DNA of 64,000 bases, from contig JANBPT010000092.1 of NCBI GenBank assembly GCA_027575765.1, positions 1-64,000 on the forward strand, written 5' to 3'. The notes beneath the pieces were generated by a model. That model searched no databases. It saw only the letters and a list, made by a program, of their open reading frames with translations, and was not told the DNA's origin. Made by a program: the position numbers and the translations under genes. Below are positions 43,716 through 56,362 of this stretch, one piece after another (position 1 is the stretch's first letter; each line of letters begins with the position of its first letter). This stretch comes from Tieghemiomyces parasiticus (taxonomy: Eukaryota; Kickxellomycota; Dimargaritomycetes; Dimargaritales; Dimargaritaceae).

Positions 43716-45321
43716 TCAAACTATGTCGACCACACAAACGTGGCAATGAGACTCGGCTGAGGTCGATCCGCCATTCATTACCTTTTTCCCACGACACGTA
43801 ATGGAATACGAACGATGCTCCTCGGCTTCCAACCTAACTAGTTGCGCGTCGGACTTTGAGTTGACAGTTAAACGAGGCTTCCCTAATGCAGGTGTCACCT
43901 TGGAAATAAGTATGAGGTAGAATTGCTAAAAAAGTTAAAACCCCGACCACTGAGCCCTGAATATCATTAGTGATTATGATTAGTATGAAGGAAAGCGTTT
44001 CAAAAAGAAATTAAGTAATGTATTTCACGCTTTCTCGGGAGAAATACGACTCATAGTATTAACTACGCCGCCTCCTTAATTTTAAGAAATTATAACTGCA
44101 TCTAGTTATAGCGCGTGAACCCGCCTCTGTTCAAAAAAAAAACACCGTAAATGAAGTCGCTAATGTTTCATGTCGGCCAGAATGATCGGCGTTACCGTAG
44201 GCAAAATGGGTAGTTGGGAGAGTAGGCCAGCTTCAAAAAAGTACACCGCTCCACCCACTACAAGCCAAGATCGGACCTATGCTTCCCATGCAACACTGAC
44301 AGTCGTTTCCAAAAGTAGAAAACCTCAGCGGTTTCTCCTGTAACCAATGCCGTTGTCGAATATAACCTAATCCACACTCTCTTCATGTCAACTGGGTGAA
44401 ACTAAGGATCTCCTGCGCGATTAATTTACCGGAATGGAGAGCGGTAGGTATCAGGGGTTAGCAAGTGGCCACGAACGGCAAAAGATCCCGAAATGTCAGG
44501 TACCAGGTGTCGGATGGCGGCCAACCGCCCAGTGGCTAACGTTTTTCCAAATCAGGCAGAACTCCGGAAAGTGTAACGAGGTATCAGGCTCTGACAGGAA
44601 CGTTAACGTAAACATGCCGTTGGGCGCAGCGGTTAGGATTTTGTAGTACTCGCTAGTCTGGCGCGTCTGCGGTGGTGCCACTAGGCTACAGTTGCCGTCG
44701 GCCATCGGATAGATAAATTACCCAACAAACAGGGGTCTCGCAATTTATATGTCGGAATGTATGGATATAGTCCAGGGGTGTTCATATATTGCTTTTCATC
44801 GTGTCCTGTTCTACCTGAAACTGAAGCCAAGTGTTTGACCATGGCACAGGCTGTACTGGGGTTATCTTATCAAAAAAATATGCTTGGCGATGAGAGGGAC
44901 AGGCCGGCGCTTAGCTGAAATTGAGGCCAGGACCCGTGCTATTCAACGGCAGCCCTTGATCATACCCATCTTTTGTGCCTGTAAACCGGTTCTTTCTCGG
45001 CAATTTCGACCCCACCCTTCGGTGAATTGGGATCGGCCATCGCGTGCCATGACAGGATAAACTATCTGCCCGGATTGTTTGGGTAAAATCCATTTGGAGT
45101 GGCGACCAGTGAAGCGACGGGCTTTGGCCGGAACCTCCCTAAAAAACTTGAGTGTTCCCTCCAACCGAAACTAATACCGACATCATCCATTTTTGTAGAA
45201 GAAGACCTCGTATATCAGCACCCCTGGCCGCACGCTCGACAATTGACGGCTTACTAAATAACTCCAATTTTCCTTTTTGGGCAACCTTGACTAACGTGTT
45301 CCGAATGGCGAGAAGGAGCAC
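43716..45321 (-). pseudogene. coding-like remnants, family unknown
   Basis: Several minus-strand segments read like protein although separated by stops: 45321-45139, 45164-44911 (two overlapping frames, the second ending GLPLNSTGPGLNFS), 44705-44496 (MADGNCSLVAPPQTRQTSEY, later FTLTFLSEPDTSLHFPEF) and 43898-43716. Their shared strand and order suggest one decayed gene or a multi-exon gene whose splice sites I could not resolve. No family recognised. Confidence 0.3.
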
Positions 45322-47894
45322 TAGCGGTTAGAAAGGGAAGTAGGGAGGTTTATTTGGCGCCACTTGAGAGCTGCGGCCCGCATTCATGGGCGATTAGGCC
45401 GGTATGCATCCATCGCTTAAGAGACAGTAGAATAAAATAGCAGGTGGATAAAAAGGTAGTTCCTGAGGCCAGTCGGGCAGGAGGGAGGAGTCCCACCACG
45501 ACGGGGCTGTAGGGTCGTGGTGAGCTGTCGGGAAGAGAAGCTAGAGAGAGGGAGGGGCGCATAGTAGCTCAACCACCGGTCATCAGGGCGGCTAGATGAG
45601 TGGGAGGGAGGGAGATCCCTGTGGAACGAAAGGCAGGGCAATAGTGGCCTGGAGAGTGGTTATGAGCCAAGAGGGAGCCTGGGCAAAGAAGTACGGTAAA
45701 GACGTGCGGAGTGGAGGGAGGTTTGGTGTGTTGAGAGACGGAGGGCAATGCAGAGAAGACGAACGATATCCAGAGTCGGTCATACTGAAGCATTGACGAA
45801 GAAGGTAACGCAACCAAGGACGTAACTTGTTGGCCTCGCAAGCCACGCCTTCCCCTCTCAAATTAAACATACACCCACCCCACTTCTCCCCACAGATGTC
45901 CATCCCCACACTGGCTTTCGCGGTGTCAGGAATCGTTGCTAGGACTGCATGTCGATGTCCTTCGTCACATTCCGGCCCATGAGCTCCCTTCTGTTTTTCT
46001 TTGGCGCTCCAGCGTCCACGACCTCGTGCTCACAGTGGCTCTGGGTTCAACCAAGTATATTGCTTAATATTCTAGTCGATCATTCCCCCCCCCCTTCGCC
46101 TCCGCTCGCTTCTTCTACGTGCCACCTGCCCTTATCGTTCATCGTCCCCTGTTCTCCTTTTTTTTTTACAAAGCCCGCTGTCCCCAGGCCGCGCCGAATC
46201 AGGCCTATAAAACCAAACTATCATCGCGCCAACCTCTCGAACGTTTTTAGTCGTGTCTGAATTGCTGGTAGGGGCCCGCAGCGTAGTGCCTTTTCTCTGT
46301 CTCTCTCTAGGTATGCTGCTGTGCTCAATTGTTTATTATAATCCAGATCTGCCGAAGGCTGCCTGCCCGCCTTATCATATTAGACCTATTCTATCCTAGA
46401 CTAATACCTTGGCAGTGTGCCATCGCAGTTTGACATCCTTTAACTTAAATATCCTTATAATCATTCCTTTTCGAACGTATGGTCCTTCTTGGTACAACCA
46501 CGCCCTTTAGTTTACCCTCGATTTTTGACTGCGCGGGTTATAGCGCTCGATCGGGTTCGGATCCATTTTGGCCTGTTGACCCTTTAGAACATCGTCTGTG
46601 GCCTCTAGTATCTCACTTATCAACGGCCTCGTTTCCTTCTCCCCCGTCCTTCTGACTGTTCTACCTACCCGGGGGAGGGGAGCCATTCCCTTCCGCCACG
46701 GACACCACCGTGCCCTAACCTAAGGTGTCTTGTCTATTCGCCTGCTAACTACCCATTATCGTTCACCCCCCTCCTTCTCTCACCTGAGAACCTGAGGCAT
46801 CCGGCTCGCTCGTTCTTTTCTCAAAGGCTTACCAAGCCCTCTCCTTCTTCGGCCTGCCATATTTACGCCTTCTTTTTTTTTCTTCTTCAATCTATCCACT
46901 CTTCGCTCCTTGCACCTACCCCCGTACCTGTACGTAGCTGATAACTTGCCTGCCCTCATTCTGTATTTACCTATCACAGATAGTTCTGTTACTCGAATGA
47001 ACCTACCCATTGGTCCTACGCCAGTGACGCACCTCGCCCCTGCGTGCCTTTGCGGCGAGGAGCCTTCAAATAGTTCCCCCCTGTCGATTGCAGAGTGGCT
47101 CATACTCCTATTCCGGCTGATACCGACACCTCTTTGTATCGGGTAATACCCCTCTCTATCGTACCATAACCATTACCGTTATTTTGGACCCGTTTACCGT
47201 TACATACCCGTCGTCCCTCGGCCCTCTTTATAACAGGATTACTTGTAGCATCCCCTCACTTCACTGTCTATTGGAATCCTACGCCATCCCACCTCCCACT
47301 CGATGGCAATGCCCTATTCTCAGCTTGGTAGGTACAATGCGGAGTATTAAAAGAGAGGTCGTTCCGCAGGGCTGGCTGGAGTACTCGAGTTTACCACTTA
47401 ACTGTCACAGACAGCCCCTAAATAGCCGTACCAACAAGACATCGACTCATAAACTAACTTATTTGGGCATTCTGGTCATTGCGTTAATTCGCATCATATC
47501 TCGACATTATGTCTGTCTTCTCCTTCCCCTTACCCCTAGGTATATCGAATCACCTACACTCTCCCCCAGACTACGGTCTTCTATTTTATATATCTGGGCC
47601 AGATAGGCCAATAACCGTTATTTATTCACTTCCCTTATTATTCGTACACATGCTTCACCTCTTTAACGTGAATTTATCACCGCATCAGCTCTCATTACTG
47701 CCGTTGATATGCTAATGACATCTTAGCCCTACCATTCAACCCTTTTTAAATCATCGCCTACCATCATTTAGACGATTTTTCAGGGAAACTCTCGTTTCAC
47801 CCTACGGCTGAGGCCTGTCTACTGAGTGATATCCGCATAGTCGTGGTCGACTTTCTCTACCCCACCGGTTGTCACCAGCCCGCACCCACATATC
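45322..47894. other. long pyrimidine-rich upstream region of GATA gene
   Basis: No gene recognised. A TATAAAA at 46206-46212 is followed by more than 1.6 kb of C/T-rich sequence with only short open frames before the GATA-factor ATG. This could be a long 5' leader with upstream open frames, as seen for some fungal regulators, or simply spacer. 45590-45780 is purine-rich. Confidence 0.4.
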
Positions 47895-49951
47895 ATGAAG
47901 CTGCCAGCAGGCGGCTCGCCGGGTCGTACCAACCCAGGCTCAGGATCGCCTCGTAGCCGCCGCCGTCGACCGTCCCACCCGCGATCTCCACTCGGTGGCT
48001 CAACGGAGACCATTTCAACTGGTATTGATTCCCGGCTTGCAACCAATGCGGCATCACCGGAACCCCTGCCCACAATGACACCGGGTATTATTGGGGACAG
48101 CATCTGCCATATACCCATGCCATCCTACACTCGCCTCCCCTTAGGTCACATAGTTCGACCGCAGGGCAACACTATAAGGACGTCCGAGGGAACGTACGCC
48201 CGATCGCTCCCTTGTCACTTGCCGAGCCGCGCGGCCTCGCGACCGATAGGGATAGACCCGTTACGGCCTCCATATTCCCCCACCACGGCCCTGCCGGACG
48301 AGCTGCACGGCTCCGCGCCGCCTTCACCTTATCTTATCAACGTCGCCGGGGATCGCGGACCATCTACCAGCTCTAGCAGCGCTGGTCCGTCCCAGGGTTC
48401 AGGGCCACGAGTCATCCATCCGATCCCCGCTCCAAATGTTCCTCATGGCCACATTCCCCCTGAGAAACTACCACCCCTCCCCATAACCACTCAACCATCC
48501 ACCACCAAAGGCAAGGCTCCCGCTACTAACCTGGTGCCCATCTCCCCGGCCGACGCGAGTCCTGGGGTTTGTGTACCAATTAGTCCACAGTCGTGTCAAC
48601 ATGTAAGTACTAGCTCTCTTTTTTGCAACCCCTTAGGTATTCCACCCGACTAACGCCCACAGATCAAAGCCGCTTGGTTTATATTGGTGGATATAGTTAT
48701 TATTAAGGGGGAGCGGCTTGATGTTATACAATAAGGGCTTTTAAATCCCTATATTGCGGATCGCAGGGTGGCTCTGATCGATGCCATCTGCCCCGGTAAC
48801 GACTCACTGCTTACTGGCCTGATACGGGGCAAATCCGCCTTGTAAGCGCACTTTGACGCAAGCCGGTTCACCTTAGTGCGTATCAGCTAAATTCAAGGGG
48901 GGTTCCTTACTACTTACTTATTCTTTGCCCGCAAGCTCGCCCTCTTCCTCCCTGTGTCCGCATACCCTCGCTTATAACCCATGGCTTCGGTTATTAATGG
49001 AGCAGATCTTTGAGTGTGCTACGGACCTTATTGCGGAGATAGACCAGTTTGACTCGACCGATCTAACCCAGTTAAATCGCCTAATAGAGATGTCGGCCAT
49101 CATGGTCTCGGCGCTCACCAGTGTCAAGAACCGTGAGAACGTCAACGAGCGGGACAAGCGTCGAGCCTACATGGACCCTAAACGACAGGCCAAGATCCTC
49201 CAGAGCGCCCAGTCTTGTCAGAGCTGCTCCACGTAAGTTAATCGATTCAAGTGTAACCCCACTGTGTAGTGCGGTTCTCGTGTAGGACGACAAAAGAAAC
49301 GCGCATTGATAAGCCACGGTGATATTCACTTGACTTCACCCCCCCCTGTTTCCCCATTTCCGTCCAACGGCCTCTCTAACCTTGCGCAATCGAATGATAC
49401 CTGTCACCACCATCTCTCCGCCCTACGTTGCTTGTAGAACCGATACACCTGAATGGCGCAAGGGGCCCAATGGTCCACGTACCCTGTGTAATGCATGCGG
49501 TCTCGTATATGCCAAAATGGCCCGTGTTAGCGGCGGCGGTCTGTCTAGGAAATCACACCCCACCCTCGCCCAGATGACGATTGCCCGGGCCATGGCTAAT
49601 CCAACTTCCGCACAGAGTGCCACCCTGAGTATCAATTCCCCCCAGACTTCTGGTTCAGCAGACTTACCCAGTCCGGCGGAGCGCGTCACCATTGCGATGG
49701 AACAAACCTTGACCCTCAGCGAAACGCAGGAGCCTGGCGCCTCCACCACTGACATTACAGTATTGACGACGGCCGTCTCGCCGCAACCGCTGGATGAGGC
49801 CCCCGGTCATTATACCGAAACTTCCGACCAGATTGAAGTAGACCCCGACATACCCGTCCAAGCGGGTGGTGAGGCCTGGAAGCCATCGCGCTCCGATAGC
49901 GCGTCCCCTGAACCGCGCGACAAGTCGTCAATTTCGTTTATCATTTCTTGA
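47895..49951 (+). CDS. GATA zinc-finger transcription factor
   Basis: Binds GATA-type promoter sites. The last junction is secure: exon ...-49232 and exon 49438-49951 (GTAAGT, TTGTAG) join to give the finger C-x2-C-x18-C-x2-C with EWRKGPNGPRTLCNACGL. The 18-residue loop is the WC-2-like class rather than the 17-residue nitrogen-regulator class. Before it lie helical residues (MEQIFECATDLIAEIDQFDS) on an exon from about 48936. A likely exon 48767-48841 (ALIDAICPGNDSLLTG) ends with a GTAAGC donor in matching phase. The N-terminal exon 47895-48602 is Pro/Ser-rich and ends at a GTAAGT donor. The link between 48602 and 48767 is unresolved; phase requires one small exon there. No clear PAS domain or LOV cysteine motif is visible, so a light-sensing role is only a possibility. 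The tail after the finger is Thr/Ser-rich and acidic. Confidence 0.8.
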
Positions 49952-50515
49952 GGTTTAGAATTAGGAGGTATCAGTGGCACGCTGAGCAGTATTACTCCCT
50001 TTCCATTTCCCCACCTCTACTTTATGGGCCGTGATCATGTCCCACTTTTATTCTACCCTGCTTATCTGACCCCCCCCACTACAGTTGATAGACCCTAAGG
50101 GGGGTAACCCCGCCTAGACGTTAGGTACTCGTAATTTATGACGCCATTTTCGTACCAATCTCGGACATTTTTATTTTTTCAGCTGGTTATGATCATTACA
50201 ATTTCTTTTCACGTCATTTCTTTAATACCAACTGCTACCCATCACTCCTAATTATCTCCACAGCCACAACGTCGTCGGCTTTAATACACGTAGCTGGATT
50301 AACATTATTTGTAAGAGCCAGTATAAAAGGTTGTAGAAAGTTACGCTTGAGATTTCATAGCGTGCTCCGGTAGAATGAACCAAGTAGCCTCAGACCTAAT
50401 GATAGGACAGTGTTCACTATAGGATTGGGATATTTTTTGTTGCATAGTTATCCTTGTATTCTATTCATTCTTTTTGGATCTTAAGCCCTAGACCTGATCC
50501 AATCCAAACTTATCA
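49952..50515. other. 3' flank of GATA gene, nothing recognised
   Basis: AT-rich spacer. Confidence 0.5.
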
Positions 50516-50926
50516 ACCACAGTGTACGTGTCTGCATCTGGTATTATCAATTTGAAACTCTATAATACGAATGACATATTCACTGACATGACTACCATGG
50601 CGGGTTATCTGGATGGTTAGTACGTTACCACTAAAAATGTCACTAACCTACTATTACAAGATTACCCCGACTTTGATGATGATCCTCGGTTTGGTCATCC
50701 ACTGGACAATATTGGCGGGTCTAACGGGAACAGGATCCAACCCCTGATAGCAGGGGAACCTCGATTGCCTAGCCAGCAGAAGAGCCAGGTCGGGTACATC
50801 TCCTTTACCACCGCATGCACTGGTCGGAGTATCACCCTAAAGGGATACTACACCTAAGTCGGGGGCGTCACAACTTCGCTGGTGGCCAGCGTCCCTGTGG
50901 GTTACATCTGGCAGCCAGATCCTTGA
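50516..50926 (+). pseudogene. possible decayed open frame, unknown
   Basis: One frame reads as protein-like sequence (VYVSASGIINLKLYN, then DYPDFDDDPRFGHPLDN and VGYISFTTACTGRSITLKGY) interrupted by stops at 50618 and 50855 before ending at 50924. Two internal stops in about 134 codons is fewer than random sequence of this composition would give but not decisive. No start, splice sites or family recognised. Confidence 0.2.
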
Positions 50927-52410
50927 ATGATTTTACCAAGTCTCATCACCATCTATACACCACACCGTGGTCGCAGGTGACGTGGCCTGAGTGTGAAATT
51001 TACTCGTCACCTGTGGGCTTAAGTTACTGGACTGAGTGCCCTAAGGTGGGGCTCAACGCCAGTTTAGGTCCACTGAGGTCCCCTGGAAATGAGGAGGGAA
51101 CTACCCATATTCCAGTTCTATGGAGCTAATCATCACCCTTGTAGACAATTCAATATAGTCTCCCCCGGGGGGGGGGATCCACTCTGATTGTGGTAGGCCT
51201 AAACGTACTAAAATACTAAAACAAGCTTTTAAGCTTCGAACGGGGGTTAGGGATCGTTGCCGAGATATATTCTGTCGTTTATTGAATGACGACCGTTAGG
51301 TCTTTCATACTTGAATGATGGCCAGCATCAATCAAGTAACTAGCCAGCCTGGACTAGGGGAATCCAGGACGACAGGCCGTGGCGGGACTGGGCGCCGGCA
51401 TGAGTGGAAGGGCGGCTAGGTAGCCGCCAAAGCAAGGGTAGAGAAGGAGAAGGTCCTGTAATAATAAGAGGGGGCAGCGCCAGTGCAGAAGGTACGGTCA
51501 AAGATCAGGAAGACTGAAAGCCTATCGAAAAGGATATATGAAAGTGGATAAAGAAAGGGGTATAATAGATACGGATAAAAGCGAGAAACCTGGATATTGC
51601 AGATTACCAAATAGGTAGGCCATCATTGATCGGGATCAAGCTATGACATGGGGTGCGCGGAGGCGGGAATGCAGCATCAATCAACGCTTCAATGCGATTA
51701 TCATGGTGAAGGCATTTAAATCGATTACATTGACTGTTTTACTATTGAAGTAACGTTCAATACCAGCCAAGGCCCAGAGACTTTAGCTATAACCCGTAAG
51801 TCATTCTGCATTGTATACGGCCGGGCTGGCTATGAGGGTTTGAAAGCGAGCGACCCACGGAGCCGTCCCCGCATGCCATGCCCAAAGCCTTCCATAACGC
51901 ACGACCCTCCAGCCCCTCTTTTCGGGCGGAATGAAACCGATAATATTTGAAATACGATCGGCCGCAATTTTCCCTCCTGCGATCTTAGACTCGATCCCGG
52001 CCCAACTCCACCGTAGCGGAGGAGCCAGCGTCGGGCCTTTCGACTACACCAGATGGTATCGTGCCACCCACTAACTCACAAATAGGAGCTGGGCAAATTG
52101 GCCTACGGGGTTAATACGTTAAGTGTCTAATATATATTACTATTATCCTTGGTCTACTTGACGCTCATTATCTTTTCGACCGTGAATTTTCTCCTCGCCT
52201 CCCCCCTCCCTGTTACAAGAAGCTTATCTAGACTTAATTCGATTGTTTTTTAATCTTATCTCATCAGCCGCACGCTAGATTATCAGGTGGTAATTGAGAA
52301 TTCGGGTTGGCGTTTCAACCGCTGTTTTATACATTCAAATACAATACGCCTAGATCCGCCACGAAAACCATTCATAACTTAGTAATGTATAAAAGTGGGG
52401 CCGCCAGACC
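50927..52410. other. spacer, nothing recognised
   Basis: A run of nine G lies at about 51168. No gene recognised. Confidence 0.5.
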
Positions 52411-53151
52411 TTACCGAAGTACGACGTGCGCGTTGCGCAGCTCCAGATACTGCTGCTCGGTACCACGGGGAAGCTCCTGGATGTATTGGTAGATTTCAAC
52501 GTTATGGTAACGCAAATTCGACTTGGGATCTGTATAGAGCGCCTAAAGGGCAGAGTGGGTCAGTGCACGGGAACCGAAGCGAGCGGTTAAAAGTGATTCG
52601 AAGATTAAGGCACCGTCACCCACAGATTACCGTTGACATTTAAACCGAATCTGTTGGACAGACCCACACACAGAAGTAGATATGAAAGCCCTACCTCGTA
52701 ACCGGTGATGTCGCAGTACTTGGTGGCCGGGAGCAAGGAGGGCGGGGCTTCAATTGACCAGACTGGCAGAGAAATGAGGGAACGTCGGCAGTGGAGGGTG
52801 CTCGTTAGTACCCTAGAAGGCGGTCTGAATGACACTCGGGCACACTACCATCGGGTACGACGATTTCGGGGACCGCCTATGTGGCGTCAGGGCCATTGGA
52901 GTCTCGATGAGGCCCGACTTACACGTTGGAAAGTCCACTGGGTAGGGATTGTTGTTTTTCTCAAGTGCTAGGACTTGTTTGAGTGATCGGTACTTCTTGG
53001 TAGCCTTATAGCTGGGATTCTTGAATGGTTTGTCGACGGCAGCTAGATTGGTGATAACATCGGAACGCGCTGAGACCTCGGCAGTTGAACTGGCGGGCGA
53101 GGACGCGTCGAGACTCCGGCGGCCGCTGGTCTTCTTACGTGAGGCTGTCAT
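52411..53151 (-). CDS. IES6: INO80 complex subunit Ies6/INO80C-like
   Basis: Small subunit that, with Arp5, couples the INO80 ATPase to nucleosome sliding. Three exons: 53151-52923, 52762-52695 and 52542-52411, all GT-AG and in phase, giving 142 residues (yeast Ies6 166, human INO80C 192). The YL1-C domain is complete: KPFKNPSYKATKKYRSLKQV, then SIEAPPSLLPATKYCDITGY, then TDPKSNLRYHNVEIYQYI, ending YLELRNAHVVLR. The N-terminal 45 residues are basic and Ser-rich. A Swc2/Vps72 (SWR1) protein shares the YL1-C domain but is much longer with an acidic N-terminus, so Ies6 is preferred. Confidence 0.92.
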
Positions 53152-54521
53152 TATTATTACGAGGAGCGGGAATCGAAGGCGGAAATGTGGAAATAGTTAC
53201 GAATAGGGGATGAGTACGGTTAAAGGATAAGTGGTCAGTTTGTGAAGTCGCCAGCGCGGTCAAGGTCTGAGCTACTAGAAAGAAATGCCTGAGATGTGCG
53301 CTCCTGTGCGTGTGCTGAAGAGCTAAAGAGCGGCCCTGTATGGCAGTACAAAGACGTTCAGATTCAAAGTGCCCCAAACGAGCCTAAGCTGGGCCAGGTA
53401 GACCTGCCGGGATACTTGCGGCCCTTGTTACCACTGCGGTATGCCTTGGCTGTTCCGACGAAGGTTCGCAGCCTCAGGTGCATCTGGAATATCACAACAC
53501 AGGCAATCTGGTATGCAGGGGTGGCGACGTTTCCGGAAGACTCGACCAGGTCGCTCGCTTAGGGTCAATGTGTTGCCGAAACGGCTGCGCCTCACTACAC
53601 TCTGTCTGCCGTCCCAGCCGGGGCTACGCTATCAGAGCCACATGCCCCGCTGGCTTTGTCTTAATCATCCGACCCCTTCAGCAGAGCCTGGCGGGGAACC
53701 CCCCGTCCGGGCAGCCGCTATTCCCGAGGTTTAACCGCCATTCTTCGCGATACGTGGTGGTGCCCCATATGAATTACAAATGTACCCTTGCCAGCCTCAC
53801 CCCCCAGGTAACCAGGCCACGCTGCTCAATGTAGGTCGGCCGGCACTTTGACATCTTAGGAGTACGAGGCCAGGGTCCATAGCGCTGCCTTTTTGACAGT
53901 ATGTGGCTGAGCGAGAGCGTAAATATCACTGACGGCTAGACGTCGCCAAGCCCAACGGCGCTTGGGGGCATGGTAGAGGGCAGCATGCCCTAAGGACTGT
54001 CCGATGGCGAGTGGGCAACGGGCACCATTGGTCGCCTCTGTCGAAGGTTCGCTTTTTTCCCGTTCACCTTCCACACTGTGCCTGCACGGCCGCATGATTG
54101 GCCAGATTGCTCACGGCAGGACCTGTGGCACCCCTCTCTCTGTCAACTATTTCTGGAATACTGCGACGCATGCCCTGTGGTCATGAAATCCCGCCCTTCC
54201 CTCTTTCCATTTGGAGCTTCACTACCCATCGACTGTCTCCGGTCCGCTGCCAAGGCCGCTTCAACTGTCTGAAGGTCATATGCTGACTCCACCCACGGCG
54301 ACTTATATCAAGTACTCCGCCGCCACCACTGCCGGCCCCCCTTACCTGCCCACTCCCCTCACCCCGTTGTACATACCTTCGAGGTAACCATTCGTAACTA
54401 TTAGCGCAGCCGCTCATTGGCATTCCAAAGCACTCAATCTTTCCCTTCCGCGTGGACTACTTCGCACTTCCAATTCCTTTTTTCTCCTCACCCCACCCCT
54501 CTTGTCATTTTTCTACCCGTC
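53152..54521. other. spacer with unassigned open frames
   Basis: 53296-53834 is GC-richer and has overlapping frames of 88-118 codons on the + strand. One, from 53478, has six cysteines (CCRNGCASLHSVC) but no signal peptide or clear start. 54300-54520 is the pyrimidine-rich leader of the next gene. Confidence 0.4.
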
Positions 54522-55123
54522 ATGGATAACACCACCCGCGGCTCGTTCGCCCTGGGATTCGTCCTGGCCTTCACGGGGCTCGGTCTGTTTATTGCCAGTC
54601 GGGTCGTGCGGCTGAACTACTATGAAAATTCCATTGACTACCACACGGCCCTTATCCGTTACCACGCCTTGACCTGGGCGGGCGTTGTCGCCTTTGTCCT
54701 GGGTTGTGGTCTCCTAGGCCTAGCCCTCAGCCGGCGTCACCGCATGGTAAGTGTCTCATTCGACCACCCGTACCTCTTTCTCCTTCGTGGCCCGACGGGG
54801 CCTTCGGTTGGTGGCGCACGTGCAGCTCAACCCCACCTGGCCGTCCCTCCTCCCCTGACGTGGATTAACCCCCTTACCTCACATTTTTATTCACTATTCG
54901 CTTCGTCCCCCCTCCCTACCCACCCTAATAGAAAAAGATGGCTCTGGCGAGCGGCAATACCTACGGCATGTACCCTCCAGCCGGTCCGCTGCCCACTGCC
55001 CCTTACGACCCGAACCACGGAGGCTACGCATCCTACACGCCACCGCCCGTGTACCAACCCGCCCCTAGCTACCCTTATCCGCAGGCACCTCCGTACAGCC
55101 CAGCTGCAGCCAACAAGCTGTGA
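54522..55123 (+). CDS. two-helix membrane protein, tandem family member 1
   Basis: Exons 54522-54746 (75 codons) and 54932-55123, phase-0 GTAAGT intron of 185 nt, 138 residues. Helix 1 is about residues 9-28 (FALGFVLAFTGLGLFIASRV). A 25-residue polar loop with Tyr and one NS site follows, then helix 2 at about 50-70 (WAGVVAFVLGCGLLGLAL) ending in RRH, and a second-exon tail rich in Pro, Tyr and Gly (PPPVYQPAPSYPYPQAPPYS). The positive residues after helix 2 suggest the tail is cytosolic. Pro-Tyr tails of this kind can bind WW domains or self-associate; that is inference. It shares exon structure with copies at 56363, 57945, 61582 and 63423, all on the + strand. I do not recognise the family. 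Confidence 0.8.
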
Positions 55124-56362
55124 GACCACAAACTTCTTTTGATTTCCCTGGCGGGGAGTTGACTTGAACCCGGCGTTACCCACCATCCATCATCTCCCAG
55201 TGGCGTGTCGATCGTTGACGTCGCCGGTGTCTGCTCGTCATCGCTGGTTCATAATCTGCCGTCCGGTAGAGAGCTCCCTCGCAATGTGATTGTATATTTC
55301 CCTCTCGTGCCCTCGCCATCGTTTCGGTTGCGATTCTTTGTCTTTTTGTATTATCACCACTGTCCTATTTCGAACCCATGACCCACGGCATCACCCTGTG
55401 TGTTAAAATAAATTATTGTTTGGATCATAGCCATCTACCCAGGTTGTTGTACGGATCCAAGTGGGTTGGTTCAGCCTCTACCTCCCCTTCCTGTGCTATT
55501 GAGTATGGGCAAATATCGAGTCTAATGTAAGTCAGCAATGAGATTGGGCCCCAAGAGGATCGCCGTGCTAGCCCCATTCGGCTATTGTCCGAGAGGCGTA
55601 TGCAGTGGGGCCACCTGTTCAAGGAAGTGCTCTTCGCTACGCACACACTCCCCTTTCCGAAAGATCTTCGCCTTGGTGGCCATTATCTTACCTTTCATGG
55701 CTGCACCGGCGTTACGAAGTGAGAGAGAGTCAGCTTGGCTATTAAACCACATTTACTCTTGAGATTCCCGTAAGGTCTAAATTTTCTCGGGGTAACCTTT
55801 GCAACACTGCCGGAGTTACTCGAGCTTTAAATGTCTATTTTGGGGCGTCTGCATCCGCGTCGCCGCTAGTTCTCGGTTTAGTGTACCTTCACCGTTGGAT
55901 ATCCAATATTGTCCCTTACGTGCGTGACGACAATCGCAGAGTATTAATCTCGGAGTAATTAGGTCGAAGGATGCTCACCCCTCTGATTGTAATCGTATGT
56001 AGTTGCGTATCGGAGAATCATGCGTTCATCAGGATTCAACATTCTGCTTGGGTGCGGTCGAGGTTCACGGTAGTAAGGCTGATTACTACCATTGCTGCGG
56101 CATTGTCCACACGGTATTCAAATTGTACAGTGTGTCCACCATTTTCGGGGGAGGTTTCCTCCTATGGTTTATTGCCTTCGTTTGCTGGCGACTTTAAAGT
56201 TACCTAACTACACTGCATTGAATACCTCATTCAGACCTTTCCACGTATTTCAATAGGCCAGCTTCTTGTCACCATCTTGAATATTTTTTCCCAGGGCTTT
56301 CACAGTGTCTTATTTACGAAATTAATTTGAGGTACCGATCCCATCATTTTTATTCGATTGAC
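55124..56362. other. spacer between family members 1 and 2
   Basis: No intact gene. 55970-56200 has two overlapping frames with hydrophobic stretches (FGGGFLLWFIAFVCW at the end of one) that might be a decayed family copy; the match is too weak to call. Confidence 0.35.
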
